Positions 11,196 to 20,879 of a stretch of 64,000 nt of DNA are shown here, piece by piece; within the stretch, counting starts at the first letter, position 1, and every line of letters begins with the position of its first letter. Origin of the DNA: Aeromonas australiensis (GTDB lineage: Bacteria > Pseudomonadota > Gammaproteobacteria > Enterobacterales > Aeromonadaceae); the NCBI RefSeq assembly GCF_000819725.1, contig NZ_CDDH01000045.1, forward strand, positions 124,001-188,000, written 5' to 3'. The notes under the pieces were generated by a model, which saw only the letters and a program-made list of their open reading frames with translations, was not told the origin of the DNA and searched no databases. A program made the translations under genes and the position numbers.

Positions 11196-11960
11196 TTAAC
11201 TTGCACCCTTTGCCGCTTCAACAATTCCTAAAAACGCATCGCTATCGAGGCTTGCTCCGCCAATCAGTCCGCCATCAATGTCGGGCTGGGCAAACAAATC
11301 TCTCGCGTTGCTCGGCGTTACGCTCCCACCATAGATGATTCTAACTTTCTCACCTATTACCGGAGTATCCTCCGCCAAGCGACCACGTATAAAGGAATGA
11401 ACCTCTTGTGCCTGCTCGGGTGTGGCGCATTTACCTGTACCTACAGCCCAAATCGGCTCGTAGGCGATGATAGCATTATCGAAAGCCATCGCGCCATTTT
11501 TCTCTATGACGATATCCAGCTCTTCAGCGATCACCTCGAAGGCTCTTCTCGCCTGCCTCGCCGCACCTGATTCACCTAAACAGAGGATGGGAATCAAGCC
11601 TGCCGCTCTGGCTGCCGCAAACTTCTCTGCGACGATAAAACTGGTCTCACCAAAGAGACGCCTGCGCTCGGAGTGCCCTACCAATACGTAACGACACCCT
11701 GCCTCAACCAGCATCTGACACGAGATTTCTCCCGTGTAAGCACCAGTTGCGTGCTGACTCACATTCTGAGCCCCCAACTTTATTGCTTTCTGCTCATTGA
11801 GCAGTGAAGCACTAAAGTCGAGATGCACATGGGAAGGGCAGAGAACCACATCTACTTTTCCGTCAACGCCGTTCAGGCACTGACTCGTAAACTGCTCTAA
11901 CTGCGACCTACTACCGTGCAACTTCCAGTTGGCTGCTACAAACGGCTTGCGATGTCCCAT
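11196..11960 (-). CDS. tpiA: triosephosphate isomerase
   Basis: A 254-residue TIM barrel interconverting DHAP and glyceraldehyde-3-phosphate. Catalytic residues are in NWKLHG (Lys), VGHSERR (His) and AYEPIWAVGTG (Glu). The start is ATG 11960 with AGGGAG 7 bases upstream; an upstream in-frame ATG gives 19 unrelated residues. It sits between glmM and secG, where E. coli has no tpiA. Confidence 0.97.
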   Translation of the reverse strand: MGHRKPFVAANWKLHGSRSQLEQFTSQCLNGVDGKVDVVLCPSHVHLDFSASLLNEQKAIKLGAQNVSQHATGAYTGEISCQMLVEAGCRYVLVGHSERRRLFGETSFIVAEKFAAARAAGLIPILCLGESGAARQARRAFEVIAEELDIVIEKNGAMAFDNAIIAYEPIWAVGTGKCATPEQAQEVHSFIRGRLAEDTPVIGEKVRIIYGGSVTPSNARDLFAQPDIDGGLIGGASLDSDAFLGIVEAAKGAS

Positions 11961-12054
11961 CGGCAACTCCCTTGCGAAAGCGGGGCTGATAATATCCAGA
12001 GGATGCTCAGCTGACAAGTGCTATTTTTAAATTTTTGAATCGATTGAACAAGAT

Positions 12055-12088
12055 ACAACCAGGGCGGCTAAAAAGCCGCCCTGGTTGT
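12055..12088 (-). terminator. terminator after glmM
   Basis: A 15-bp perfect stem with a 4-base loop begins 4 bases beyond the glmM stop. The downstream tract on the minus strand is only modestly T-rich. Confidence 0.75.
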
Positions 12089-12091
12089 TCA

Positions 12092-13426
12092 TTAAAACGC
12101 CGATTCAACCTGCTTGGCGATGCGCTGAGCCATGTCACGCACCTGCTGTTCATGCTCCCCTTCGACCATGACCCGGATCAGCGGTTCGGTACCTGATTTA
12201 CGCAACAGTACACGACCACGACCAGCCAGCTCCTGTTCCACCTTGGCAACCTCAGCCATGACAGCATCAGCGGCCAGCGGATCCTTGCCTTCGGCAAAAC
12301 GCACATTCACCAAAACTTGCGGGAACTTGCTCATGCCGGAGCGCAGCTTGGCCAGCGGCATCTCGGCACAACGCATAGCGGTGAGCACCTGCAAAGCAGC
12401 CACGATGCCATCCCCGGTGGTAGTCTGATCCAGACAGATAATGTGACCAGAGTTCTCGCCACCGATGCGCCAGCCCTTCTCTTCCATCATCTCCAACACG
12501 TAGCGGTCACCCACCTTGGCACGAGCAAACGGAATCCCCAGAGTTTGCAGCGCCAGCTCCAGACCCATGTTGGCCATCAGGGTGCCGACGACACCGCCTT
12601 TGAGGCGACCGTTGCGCAGGGCATCGCGGGCGATGATGTAGAGGATCTCGTCGCCATCGATAAGATAACCGGTGTGATCCACCATGATCAGACGGTCGCC
12701 ATCACCATCAAAGGCAACCCCCAAATCGGCCTTGCACTCCAGCACCTTGGCAACCAGTGCGTCAGGCGCAGTCGAACCGACACCATCGTTAATATTGAGG
12801 CCATCCGGGGCACAGCCCATGGTGATCACTTCGGCGCCCAGCTCGCGGAATACCGATGGCGCAATGTGGTAAGTAGCACCATGGCCGCAATCCACCACCA
12901 TTTTCACCCCTTCCAAATTCATGTGAGAAGGAAAGGTGCTCTTGCAGAATTCGATATAGCGGCCAGCTGCATCATCAATGCGCACCGCTTTGCCAAGCTC
13001 GGCAGACTCGACACACTTGAGCTCGTGATCCAGTTCGGCCTCGATAGCCAGCTCGACATCATCGGGCAGCTTGGTACCATCGGCAGAGAAAAACTTGATG
13101 CCATTATCGTAAAAGGGGTTGTGGGAGGCACTGATGACGATGCCGGCCTCGGCACGGAAGGTGCGAGTCAGGTAGGCGACCGCCGGTGTGGGCATGGGCC
13201 CCATCAAAATGGCTTTGAGGCCTGCCGCAGAGAGCCCGGCCTCCAGTGCAGACTCCAGCATATAGCCAGAGATGCGGGTATCTTTGCCAATCAACACCTT
13301 TTTGGTGCCCTTCTTGGAGAGCACCTTGCCGGCCGCCCAACCTAGTTTCATCACGAAATCAGGAGTGATCGGATATTCGCCAACTTTGCCGCGCACACCA
13401 TCGGTACCGAAATACTTTCTTGCCAT
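12092..13426 (-). CDS. glmM: phosphoglucosamine mutase
   Basis: A 444-residue phosphohexomutase converting glucosamine-6-P to glucosamine-1-P for UDP-GlcNAc, thus peptidoglycan and LPS. The phosphoserine loop is [15 protein letters not shown] (Ser about 102), the metal site DGDGDRLIM and the sugar loop GGENSGHI; the phosphate-binding loop [15 protein letters not shown] is near the C-terminus. It is 15 bases downstream of folP, as in the E. coli ftsH-folP-glmM order. Confidence 0.97.
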   Translation of the reverse strand: MARKYFGTDGVRGKVGEYPITPDFVMKLGWAAGKVLSKKGTKKVLIGKDTRISGYMLESALEAGLSAAGLKAILMGPMPTPAVAYLTRTFRAEAGIVISASHNPFYDNGIKFFSADGTKLPDDVELAIEAELDHELKCVESAELGKAVRIDDAAGRYIEFCKSTFPSHMNLEGVKMVVDCGHGATYHIAPSVFRELGAEVITMGCAPDGLNINDGVGSTAPDALVAKVLECKADLGVAFDGDGDRLIMVDHTGYLIDGDEILYIIARDALRNGRLKGGVVGTLMANMGLELALQTLGIPFARAKVGDRYVLEMMEEKGWRIGGENSGHIICLDQTTTGDGIVAALQVLTAMRCAEMPLAKLRSGMSKFPQVLVNVRFAEGKDPLAADAVMAEVAKVEQELAGRGRVLLRKSGTEPLIRVMVEGEHEQQVRDMAQRIAKQVESAF

Positions 13427-13441
13427 TGTCTGTTCTCTTTA

Positions 13442-14287
13442 TTATCTGGAAATAAAATCTTGTCCCGTCATTGCCTGCCAGCCGACGCGCAATACATCCA
13501 TGGTCTCCCTTACATCGTGCACTCTGATGATGCGGGCCCCATGCTGCATACCGATAAGGGCACATGCCAGGCTGCCCGCCAGACGCTCCTCCACAGGACG
13601 GCCCAGCAGGTTGCCTATCATAGACTTTCGCGACATCCCCACCAATAGCGGTAAGCCATAATCAAGTAGCGTCTTCTGAGCCGCCAACAGCTGATAGTTG
13701 TGCGCCAGAGTCTTGCCAAAGCCATATCCCGGATCCAGCAACAGCTCTTCGCGCTTGATCCCGACCGCCAGACAAGCCGCAATGCGTTCATCAAAAAAGG
13801 CGCGCACCTCCCCGATCAGGTCGTCATAGTGGGGCTCGACCTGCATGGTTCTCGGCTGCCCCTGCATATGCATCAGGCAGACAGGGACGGCAGCCTCGGC
13901 CGCTGCCTGCAGTGCTCCCGGCTCTTGCAGTGCCCGCACGTCGTTGATCAGATGGGCACCGACCTTGCAGCCCTCCCGCATCACTGCCGCTTTGGAAGTA
14001 TCGAGGGAGATCATCACCTCCAGTTCGGCAGCCATCCGCTCAACCACGGGGATGACCCTGTCCAGCTCCTCCTGCTCACTCACATCAGGCGCACCAGGGC
14101 GGGTTGACTCGCCACCAATGTCGATAAGGGTCGCACCCTCAGAGACCATCTGCCGCGCATGGGCCATTGCCCGTTCAAACTGGTTGAAATGGCCACCATC
14201 GGAGAAAGAGTCGGGCGTCACATTGAGGATCCCCATCACCTGGGGACGATCGAGAGAAAGGCTGAGCCCCTTGCTGGTTAACTGCAT
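13442..14287 (-). CDS. folP: dihydropteroate synthase
   Basis: A 281-residue TIM barrel joining pABA to the pterin diphosphate in folate synthesis; it is the sulfonamide target. Signatures are VMGILNVTPDSFSDGG and LIDIGGESTRPGA, plus GMSRKSMIG. The start is ATG 14287 (MQLTSKGLSL), which has GGA 7 bases upstream and matches the E. coli N-terminus; an ATG 12 bases earlier has no clear Shine-Dalgarno. A terminator separates it from ftsH. Confidence 0.96.
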   Translation of the reverse strand: MQLTSKGLSLSLDRPQVMGILNVTPDSFSDGGHFNQFERAMAHARQMVSEGATLIDIGGESTRPGAPDVSEQEELDRVIPVVERMAAELEVMISLDTSKAAVMREGCKVGAHLINDVRALQEPGALQAAAEAAVPVCLMHMQGQPRTMQVEPHYDDLIGEVRAFFDERIAACLAVGIKREELLLDPGYGFGKTLAHNYQLLAAQKTLLDYGLPLLVGMSRKSMIGNLLGRPVEERLAGSLACALIGMQHGARIIRVHDVRETMDVLRVGWQAMTGQDFISR

Positions 14288-14311
14288 TTTCACGTCCATC
14301 TGATAAAGAAA

Positions 14312-14333
14312 AACCCCGGGCAAGCCCGGGGTT
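14312..14333 (-). terminator. terminator between ftsH and folP
   Basis: AACCCCGGGC / GCCCGGGGTT stem with 2-base loop, followed on the minus strand by TTTCTTT. It lies between the ftsH stop and the folP ribosome binding site, so folP expression would need read-through or its own promoter. Confidence 0.82.
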
Positions 14334-14346
14334 TGGAGAGTTACGA

Positions 14347-16293
14347 TTATTTGGCCGGCGCGTCGTTGGCTTTGTCGATAGTGACATCCGCCACCGGTGC
14401 CGCCTCATCGGCCGGCTTGGCCTCGGCAGCCACAGTGGAACCGCCTTGCGGCGTATCACCATGCTCGTCATGCCAGTTGCTCGGAGCACGAACCTCGCGA
14501 CGAGCCATCAGATCATCGATCTGTTTGGCATCGATAGTCTCGTACTTCATCAGCGCATCTTTCATGCTGTGTAACACATCCATGTTATCCAGCAGGATCT
14601 GCTTGGCACGATCATAGTTACGATCAATCACCTGCTTCACTTCTGCATCAATGACACGAGCAGTATCGTCGGACATATGCTTGGCTTTGGCCATGCTGCG
14701 ACCGAGGAATACCTCGCCATCTTCTTCCGCGTAGAGCATGGGGCCAAGACGCTCGGACATACCCCACTGGGTCACCATCTTGCGGGCGATGTCGGTCGCA
14801 CGCTCAATATCGTTGGAAGCACCGGTCGATACTTTCTCGGCGCCGTAGATCAGCTCTTCTGCCAGACGACCGCCGTACAGGCTGGAGATCATCGACTCCA
14901 GATGCTGCTTGGAGTGGCTCCAGCGATCCTGCTCCGGCAGATACATGGTCACACCCAGCGCACGACCGCGAGGAATAATAGAGACCTTGTAAACCGGATC
15001 ATGATCAGGCACCACACGACCGATAATGGCGTGACCGGCTTCATGATATGCAGTCATCTCTTTCTCGGACTCTTTCATCACCATGGAGCGGCGTTCTGCC
15101 CCCATCATGATCTTGTCCTTGGCCTTCTCAAACTCGGCCATAGAGACCACCCGGCGGCTCTCGCGGGCAGAGAAGAGGGCGGCTTCGTTGACCAGGTTGG
15201 CCAAATCCGCGCCGGAGAAACCGGGAGTGCCACGGGCAATCAGCGCCGGATTGACGTCATCCGCCAACGGAACTTTACGCATGTGCACTTTCAGGATCTG
15301 CTCGCGACCACGAACATCCGGCAGACCGACCACGACCTGACGGTCGAAACGGCCCGGACGCAGCAATGCCGGATCCAGTACATCAGGACGGTTAGTCGCC
15401 GCGATGACGATAATGCCTTCGTTGCCCTCAAAGCCATCCATCTCAACCAGCATCTGGTTCAGAGTCTGCTCACGCTCATCGTGACCACCGCCCAAACCGG
15501 CCCCACGCTGGCGACCGACCGCATCAATTTCATCGATGAAGATGATACAGGGAGAAGACTTCTTGGCCTGCTCAAACATATCGCGTACCCGAGAGGCACC
15601 GACCCCTACGAACATCTCGACGAAATCGGAACCCGAAATGGTGAAGAAAGGCACCTTTGCCTCCCCCGCAATAGCCTTGGCCAGCAAGGTTTTACCAGTA
15701 CCGGGAGGACCAACCAGCAGCACACCGGTCGGGATCTTGCCACCCAGTTTCTGGAATTTGCTCGGGTCGCGCAGATAGTCGACCAGCTCTTTCACCTCTT
15801 CCTTGGCTTCGTCACAACCGGCGACATCGGCGAAGGTCGTCTTGATCTGATCTTCGCTCATCAGGCGAGCCTTGCTCTTGCCGAACGACATGGCACCCTT
15901 GCCACCGCCACCCTGCATCTGACGCATGAAGAAGACCCAGACACCGATCAGCAGCAGCATCGGGAACCAGGAGATGAAGATAGAGGTCAACAGAGACGGC
16001 TCTTCCGGCTTCTCGCCCATCACTTTGACATTGTGATTGAGCATATCATTGAGCAGCTGGGGATCCGGCGCAGGGATAATAGTGGTGAACCGTTCACCAG
16101 TACGCTTGACGCCATTAATGACCTTACCGTCCATCCGCACTTCACGGATCTGATCTTGGGTCACCTCTTTAACGAAGCTGGAATAGTCCAGCTGGCGACT
16201 GGTGGTATCGCTGGGGCTGAAGCTATTGAACACCGACATCAACACGACGGCGATGACCAGCCACAGGATTAAGTTTTTCGCCATGTCACTCAA
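14347..16293 (-). CDS. ftsH: ATP-dependent zinc metalloprotease FtsH
   Basis: A 648-residue inner-membrane AAA+ protease for quality control of membrane proteins and regulators. TM1 at about 7-24, small periplasmic domain, TM2 at about 100-122, Walker A GPPGTGKT, Walker B IIFIDEID, arginine-finger region RPGRFDRQ and the zinc site HEAGH. The start shown is TTG 16293, which has GAGG 8 bases upstream (protein [10 protein letters not shown]); the ATG at 16284 (MAKNLIL) has poorer spacing but is the E. coli form. It follows rlmE. Confidence 0.97.
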   Translation of the reverse strand: MSDMAKNLILWLVIAVVLMSVFNSFSPSDTTSRQLDYSSFVKEVTQDQIREVRMDGKVINGVKRTGERFTTIIPAPDPQLLNDMLNHNVKVMGEKPEEPSLLTSIFISWFPMLLLIGVWVFFMRQMQGGGGKGAMSFGKSKARLMSEDQIKTTFADVAGCDEAKEEVKELVDYLRDPSKFQKLGGKIPTGVLLVGPPGTGKTLLAKAIAGEAKVPFFTISGSDFVEMFVGVGASRVRDMFEQAKKSSPCIIFIDEIDAVGRQRGAGLGGGHDEREQTLNQMLVEMDGFEGNEGIIVIAATNRPDVLDPALLRPGRFDRQVVVGLPDVRGREQILKVHMRKVPLADDVNPALIARGTPGFSGADLANLVNEAALFSARESRRVVSMAEFEKAKDKIMMGAERRSMVMKESEKEMTAYHEAGHAIIGRVVPDHDPVYKVSIIPRGRALGVTMYLPEQDRWSHSKQHLESMISSLYGGRLAEELIYGAEKVSTGASNDIERATDIARKMVTQWGMSERLGPMLYAEEDGEVFLGRSMAKAKHMSDDTARVIDAEVKQVIDRNYDRAKQILLDNMDVLHSMKDALMKYETIDAKQIDDLMARREVRAPSNWHDEHGDTPQGGSTVAAEAKPADEAAPVADVTIDKANDAPAK

Positions 16294-16338
16294 ATCAGTA
16301 ACCTCGCAGACTGACAGTTAACGATGAAGGTTAGGGTA

Positions 16339-16968
16339 CTACAGTTTAAAACCAGTAGCCACAATGTAGACTTCCCGTGAACGAGCGCGGGATGAGTCTG
16401 GTTTACGAATTTTGACAGCTGAGAAAAGTTGACGAATTTCATTGAGATAAGCATCAAAGCCCTCTCCCTGAAACACCTTCACCACGAAACTGCCGTTACT
16501 GCGCAACACCTGATTACACATGTCCAGTGCCAGCTCGACCAGATACATGGCACGCGCCTGATCTACCTGCTGGGTACCGCTCATGTTGGGTGCCATATCA
16601 GACATCACCACATCGACCTTGTCGGGACCGACTCGTTCCAGCAAGGCTGAAAGCACAGTTTCCTCTCGAAAGTCCCCTTGCAGGAAATCGACACCAGCAA
16701 TGGGATCCATCGGCAGAATATCACATGCGATGACGCGACCCGAATCACCAACCTGTTCAACCGCGAACTGGGACCAACCACCAGGGGCTGCCCCCAAATC
16801 CACTACAGTCATGCCATGTTTCAGCAAGCGATCCTTGCCCTGGATCTCGTCAATCTTGAAAACAGCACGAGAACGCAGGCCCATTTTCTGGGCTTTTTTG
16901 ACGTATTGATCGTCGAAATGTTCTTTTAACCAGCGAGTTGAACTGGGGGAACGTTTTTTCTGGGTCAT
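16339..16968 (-). CDS. rlmE: 23S rRNA (uridine-2'-O)-methyltransferase RlmE
   Basis: A 209-residue SAM-dependent methylase of U2552 in the 23S A loop (heat-shock protein FtsJ/RrmJ). The SAM site is [13 protein letters not shown], and the K-D-K-E tetrad is visible as SDMAPNMSG (Asp) and [11 protein letters not shown] (Lys) with a basic N-terminus. It heads the minus-strand rlmE-ftsH pair, divergent from yhbY. Confidence 0.97.
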   Translation of the reverse strand: MTQKKRSPSSTRWLKEHFDDQYVKKAQKMGLRSRAVFKIDEIQGKDRLLKHGMTVVDLGAAPGGWSQFAVEQVGDSGRVIACDILPMDPIAGVDFLQGDFREETVLSALLERVGPDKVDVVMSDMAPNMSGTQQVDQARAMYLVELALDMCNQVLRSNGSFVVKVFQGEGFDAYLNEIRQLFSAVKIRKPDSSRARSREVYIVATGFKL

Positions 16969-17065
16969 GATAATCGACTTTAAAAAACCACAAGGGTTAT
17001 TAGTATTAAGGGCTAAGTGGGGGTAGAATACGCCCCTTTCAACCCTGACTTATGAAGAAATTGCG

Positions 17066-17362
17066 ATGATTCTCAACAATAAACAGAAACAGTACCTCAA
17101 GGGCCTTGCCCATAGCCTCAAGCCTGTCGTCCTGCTGGGTCAGCATGGTCTGACTGAAGGTGTACTGGCGGAGATCGATCTGGCACTGAACCATCACGAG
17201 CTGATCAAGGTTAAGGTTGCCTCTGAAGATCGCGAGATGAAACAACTGGTTATGGATGCTATCGTCCGTGAAACCGGTTCAATCAAGGTGCAAAGCATGG
17301 GCCATGTGCTGACCATTTACCGTCAAGCCAACGAACCCAAAATCCAGCTGCCCCGCAAGTAA
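17066..17362 (+). CDS. yhbY: CRM-domain ribosome-assembly RNA-binding protein YhbY
   Basis: A 98-residue single CRM (CRS1/YhbY) domain protein that associates with pre-50S particles in E. coli. It has KQKQYLKGLAHSLKPVVLLG and the GxxG-like loop LGQHGLTEG. It is monocistronic, divergent from rlmE-ftsH as in E. coli, and is followed by a terminator. Confidence 0.95.
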   Translation: MILNNKQKQYLKGLAHSLKPVVLLGQHGLTEGVLAEIDLALNHHELIKVKVASEDREMKQLVMDAIVRETGSIKVQSMGHVLTIYRQANEPKIQLPRK

Positions 17363-17363
17363 C

Positions 17364-17387
17364 AGGAAAGAGCATCGCTCTTTCCTT
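17364..17387 (+). terminator. terminator after yhbY
   Basis: A 10-bp stem AGGAAAGAGC/GCTCTTTCCT with a 3-base loop begins 2 bases after the yhbY stop and is followed by TATT. Confidence 0.8.
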
Positions 17388-17465
17388 ATTCCACTTCTTC
17401 CCGAGTCGCTTGCCAAAGTAGTCGCAAAGCCCTTAACCTGCGATGAATACTTCCGGACACGCATT

Positions 17466-18047
17466 GTGGCTCACCATCCTATTCTGACCGACGATGAGCT
17501 GGCCATGCTGCGGGACTTGGGGAGCAATCAGGACACCCATGTTCTGAGTGGTCACCTCGATGCCCCCATGCTTGGCTTGCTGCAAAAAGCCGAACACCTT
17601 GTACTCGAAGCCCGCTTCGCAGGCCATCAGCTGCGTTTTCCTCTGGCCTTTACCCAAGGGGAAGAGGGCTTCGTCGAGCCCCGGTTATCTGCACCGGTCA
17701 TCAGGGAGCTGGGGTTTGCGCAACCGCGCGCCTGGCGTCTCACCCAAAAAGCCAAGCTTTGCAGCGACCTAGGCCTGTTTCAGGTGCTCAGCTTCTCCCT
17801 CAATGGCCTCATCGTGGAAAATTTGCCAATCAACATGGTGGCCGATACCCCCATCAACGGCGAGCTCTGTATCGAGCAAGAGGCCCCTCTTCCACTGCAG
17901 GGACGACTGGTAAGGCGCATCAAAGCCAATGCCGACCATGCCACCTGGGCGCTGAGCTTTCAAATGAGCGAGAGCGACATCGAACGGCTGCGCCACTGGC
18001 TGTTTCAGCGTCATCAGGACGCCTTTACCGAGGCATATCTGTCCTGA
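17466..18047 (+). CDS. unknown protein, possible degenerate PilZ-like domain
   Basis: 193 residues, no signal peptide or membrane helix, GTG start with CGGA 8 bases upstream. The central segment VLSFSLNGLIVEN (about residues 108-120) resembles the (D/N)xSxxG strand of PilZ c-di-GMP receptors, but the upstream RxxxR motif is not clear, so the assignment is weak. It is convergent with greA and shares a terminator region. The nearby pomAB stator genes make a motility link conceivable but unproven. Confidence 0.55.
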   Translation: MAHHPILTDDELAMLRDLGSNQDTHVLSGHLDAPMLGLLQKAEHLVLEARFAGHQLRFPLAFTQGEEGFVEPRLSAPVIRELGFAQPRAWRLTQKAKLCSDLGLFQVLSFSLNGLIVENLPINMVADTPINGELCIEQEAPLPLQGRLVRRIKANADHATWALSFQMSESDIERLRHWLFQRHQDAFTEAYLS

Positions 18048-18076
18048 TTTTTATCAACAATCATCTAGATAAAGAC

Positions 18077-18104
18077 AAACAGGGGAGCACCAGCCCCCCT
18101 GTTT
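18077..18104. terminator. terminator between the 17466 gene and greA
   Basis: AAACAGGGG / CCCCTGTTT stem, loop of 10, between converging genes. It has TTT on one side and AAA on the other, so it could serve both. Confidence 0.65.
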
Positions 18105-18123
18105 CATCATTTGTGGCATCCGC

Positions 18124-18600
18124 TCAGATATAAGCGACTTCCAGCACTTCGTATTCCACATCGCCAGCTGGGGTCTTGACGATGGCTACATCGTCCACTT
18201 CTTTGCCGATCAGGGCGCGGGCAATGGGGGAGTTGACGGAAATCAGGTTCTGTTTGATATCCGCTTCATCATCGCCAACGATGCGGTAAACCACCTCTTC
18301 CTCTGTCTCGCTCTTGAGCAAAGTGACGGTCGCGCCAAAGATAACACGACCATTGTTGGTCATCTTGGTGACATCGATCACCTGAGCATTGGAGAGCTTG
18401 GCTTCAATTTCCTGAATACGGCCTTCACAGAACCCCTGCTGCTCACGAGCAGCATGGTATTCGGCGTTCTCTTTCAAATCACCGTGCTCACGGGCATCGG
18501 CAATCGCTTCGATAATCTGGGGACGAAGCTCGGTCTTGAGATAATCGAGCTCTGCGCGCAGCTTCTCAGCGCCGCGAACAGTCATCGGAGTATGATTCAT
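18124..18600 (-). CDS. greA: transcript cleavage factor GreA
   Basis: A 158-residue factor that enters the RNA polymerase secondary channel and rescues backtracked complexes. The N-terminal coiled coil carries the acidic tip ([18 protein letters not shown], with the catalytic D/E pair) and the C-terminal FKBP-like domain follows. Length is the family norm. Its leader holds a terminator-like hairpin 32-58 bases upstream. Confidence 0.97.
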   Translation of the reverse strand: MNHTPMTVRGAEKLRAELDYLKTELRPQIIEAIADAREHGDLKENAEYHAAREQQGFCEGRIQEIEAKLSNAQVIDVTKMTNNGRVIFGATVTLLKSETEEEVVYRIVGDDEADIKQNLISVNSPIARALIGKEVDDVAIVKTPAGDVEYEVLEVAYI

Positions 18601-18631
18601 AGTCGAAACCTGGGTTGCTTGAAAATAGAAA

Positions 18632-18658
18632 CTGCGGCCATCTGCAAGGAGGCCGCAG
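18632..18658 (-). terminator. terminator-like hairpin in the greA leader
   Basis: CTGCGGCC / GGCCGCAG, loop of 11, is followed on the minus strand by TTTCTATTTTC. It lies between pomB and greA. It can be the pomAB terminator or an intrinsic terminator in the greA leader like the one that makes GraL RNA in E. coli. Confidence 0.7.
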
Positions 18659-18756
18659 CAATCGGTTCGGATGAGGCATCTTAATATGAAGCCAACACAA
18701 AATCCACGTCAGCCCCCTGATGCAGATCCCACTTGCGTCATCGACACTCCCCTCAC

Positions 18757-19650
18757 TTACTTCCCTTCTGGTACCGAAATAGGCGCCGAAACGGTCGGCT
18801 TGCCCTGCATGATGGCAATCTCTACCCGGCGATTCATCCGACGATTTTCCGGAGTAGTGTTGGGCACCAGCGGTTGGGAATCAGCCATCCCCTGCACCAC
18901 CAAGCGCCCCTGTTCAAAACCGGGCACCTTGATCATCTGGTGTGCGACAGCCACCGCCCGTTGCGATGACAGATCCCAGTTGGAACGAAACAGTTCGTTC
19001 TCGGTCGCCACATTATCTGTGTGGCCAGAGATGGTGATTTCGCCTGGTACATCCTTGAGCAGGGTCGCTACCTTGCGGATAACCGGCCAGAACTGGGGTT
19101 GCAGAAACGCCGAACCGGCCGGGAATGACGCTTTCTCTCTGATCCGTATGATGATCTGCTGACCCAGTGCCTCGATCTCGATGGCGCCATCCTGGATCTG
19201 CTCTTTCATCTGTTCAGCAAGTGCTTTTGCCAGGGTATTGGATTGTTCCTGCGCCTGCTGTGCCTCCTGCGCGGTATCGCCCCCCGTCTGTTTGCCATCA
19301 CTCTTGTCCTGACCGCCGGCCTGATCTGCTTCACCGGGCAGAAAATCCAGCTCGGTCTGGGTCATATCGATAGTCTGTTGCATCACAGTATCAATCGGTG
19401 TCGGCTCAGGCCGGCCTGGTCTGAACTCCTGGGCAATCACCGATGTACCTTTCGGAATATCCTTCACCTCAATGATATTCTGCACCCCGAACGCAAATTT
19501 CATCGATCCCGCAATCTGTTTGAACTTGAGGACATCCATCTCGGCAAAAGAGAGTAACAACACAAAAAAACACATGAGCAGGGACATCAGGTCAGCAAAA
19601 GTCCCCATATAGGCAGGAAGACCAGGGGGAGGACACTTACATTTAGCCAT
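18757..19650 (-). CDS. pomB: Na+-driven flagellar stator protein PomB
   Basis: A 297-residue stator subunit. The N-terminal CKCPPPGLPAYMGTFADLMS leads into one membrane helix (about 17-38) with the ion-binding aspartate at residue 20. A linker and plug follow, then an OmpA-like peptidoglycan-binding domain (about 160-285, with ISGHTDNVATENELFRSNWDLS in parts). The Pro-rich start and VLKFKQIAGSMKFAFGVQN segment resemble Vibrio PomB rather than proton-type MotB, so a sodium drive is inferred. Eight bases follow the pomA stop. Confidence 0.93.
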   Translation of the reverse strand: MAKCKCPPPGLPAYMGTFADLMSLLMCFFVLLLSFAEMDVLKFKQIAGSMKFAFGVQNIIEVKDIPKGTSVIAQEFRPGRPEPTPIDTVMQQTIDMTQTELDFLPGEADQAGGQDKSDGKQTGGDTAQEAQQAQEQSNTLAKALAEQMKEQIQDGAIEIEALGQQIIIRIREKASFPAGSAFLQPQFWPVIRKVATLLKDVPGEITISGHTDNVATENELFRSNWDLSSQRAVAVAHQMIKVPGFEQGRLVVQGMADSQPLVPNTTPENRRMNRRVEIAIMQGKPTVSAPISVPEGK

Positions 19651-19658
19651 TTATTGTG

Positions 19659-20417
19659 CTACTCCGTGGCTTGCTCGCGCTTGGATTGGTGCAAATAATT
19701 CTTGAGCAATGACTCGATCACCCGAGGGTTTTGGCCATCCTGAATGCCCATAATGGCATCCAGAATCAGCGAACGACCAAGACGCTCTTCAGCGTTGCGC
19801 AGATCCAGCTTATCGGCGATCGGTATGGCAAACATATTTGCCAGAATGGCGCCATACAGAGTTGTCAGCAAGGCAACCGCCATGGCCGGACCGATGGATT
19901 TCGGGTCGCTCATATTTGACAGCATGGCAACCAGCCCCACCAGGGTACCGATCATACCCATGGCTGGCCCCAGATCGCCCAACGCTCTGAATACTTTGAT
20001 GGCATTGGCATGCCGCTCTTCGGTCAGGTCAATATCTTTTTCCATCACGGCACGTACCACCTCGGCATCGTGACCATCCACCAGCATATCGATCCCTTTT
20101 TTCATAAAGGAGTTAGGTATTTCAGCGGCCTCAAGAGCCAGGAATCCCCCTTTGCGGGCTGCATCAGCCAGCTCGACAGACTTGAGGATCAGGTCATCAA
20201 GCTTGTCGCTTTTATACATAAAAGCTTTACCGGCGACCTTGAACGCGAGAAAAAACTGGCCAAGGTTGAATTTCATCATCCCGATGAAGATTGAACCCAT
20301 AACAGTGATCAGGATGGATGGCACATCGACAAACATGCCGATACCGCCCCCCAGCACCATGGCGTATCCCACCACCCCGAAACCAAGCACAATACCTATA
20401 AGACTTCCTAGATCCAC
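19659..20417 (-). CDS. pomA: Na+-driven flagellar stator protein PomA
   Basis: A 252-residue MotA/PomA membrane protein with four helices (about 1-20, 28-48, 148-170 and 180-202) and a cytoplasmic loop with the conserved charged residues that meet FliG. The conserved LGPAMGMIGTLVGLVAML and MAVALLTTLYGAILAN segments are visible. It is first in the pomAB operon and divergent from xseB, as in Vibrio. Confidence 0.93.
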   Translation of the reverse strand: MDLGSLIGIVLGFGVVGYAMVLGGGIGMFVDVPSILITVMGSIFIGMMKFNLGQFFLAFKVAGKAFMYKSDKLDDLILKSVELADAARKGGFLALEAAEIPNSFMKKGIDMLVDGHDAEVVRAVMEKDIDLTEERHANAIKVFRALGDLGPAMGMIGTLVGLVAMLSNMSDPKSIGPAMAVALLTTLYGAILANMFAIPIADKLDLRNAEERLGRSLILDAIMGIQDGQNPRVIESLLKNYLHQSKREQATE

Positions 20418-20627
20418 GTCCCTACTCCTGTCACCGGTTCTTATGCCTAATTATAGTGTGTTGAATTTTCTGCTATTGCGACCCAAGCGGCAAGCATGCA
20501 TCCACTGAGAATAATGGCTCATTATCGACCGGTTTATCGAGAGTTTGAGGAGACAATGCTTTTCTGCCTCCCCCCTGTGGATGGTCGATGTTAATATAAG
20601 CCGTTTTTTCAATCCCCGAGGATGGAC

Positions 20628-20879
20628 ATGGCCAGTAAAAAAATCGACCGTCTGAGTTTTGATGCCACTCTGGAAGAGCTGGAAACCATCGTTCATCAGC
20701 TGGAACAAGGTTCCCTACCCCTGGAAGAGGCACTCAAGCAGTTCGAGCAGGGCATTCATCTGGTTCGGGCCGGTCAGCAGAAGCTGGAGCAAGCCGAACA
20801 GAAGATCCAGATCCTGCTCAGTCAAGCCGATGGCAGTGACCAGCTCGCCCCCTTCCAGCCAGAACAAGGAGAGGAGTGA
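20628..20879 (+). CDS. xseB: exodeoxyribonuclease VII small subunit
   Basis: An 83-residue helical hairpin subunit (FDATLEELETIVHQLEQGSL, then LPLEEALKQFEQG). I use ATG 20628 because the GAGG is 6 bases upstream; the ATG at 20622 touches the GAGG. Directly followed by ispA. Confidence 0.93.
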   Translation: MASKKIDRLSFDATLEELETIVHQLEQGSLPLEEALKQFEQGIHLVRAGQQKLEQAEQKIQILLSQADGSDQLAPFQPEQGEE

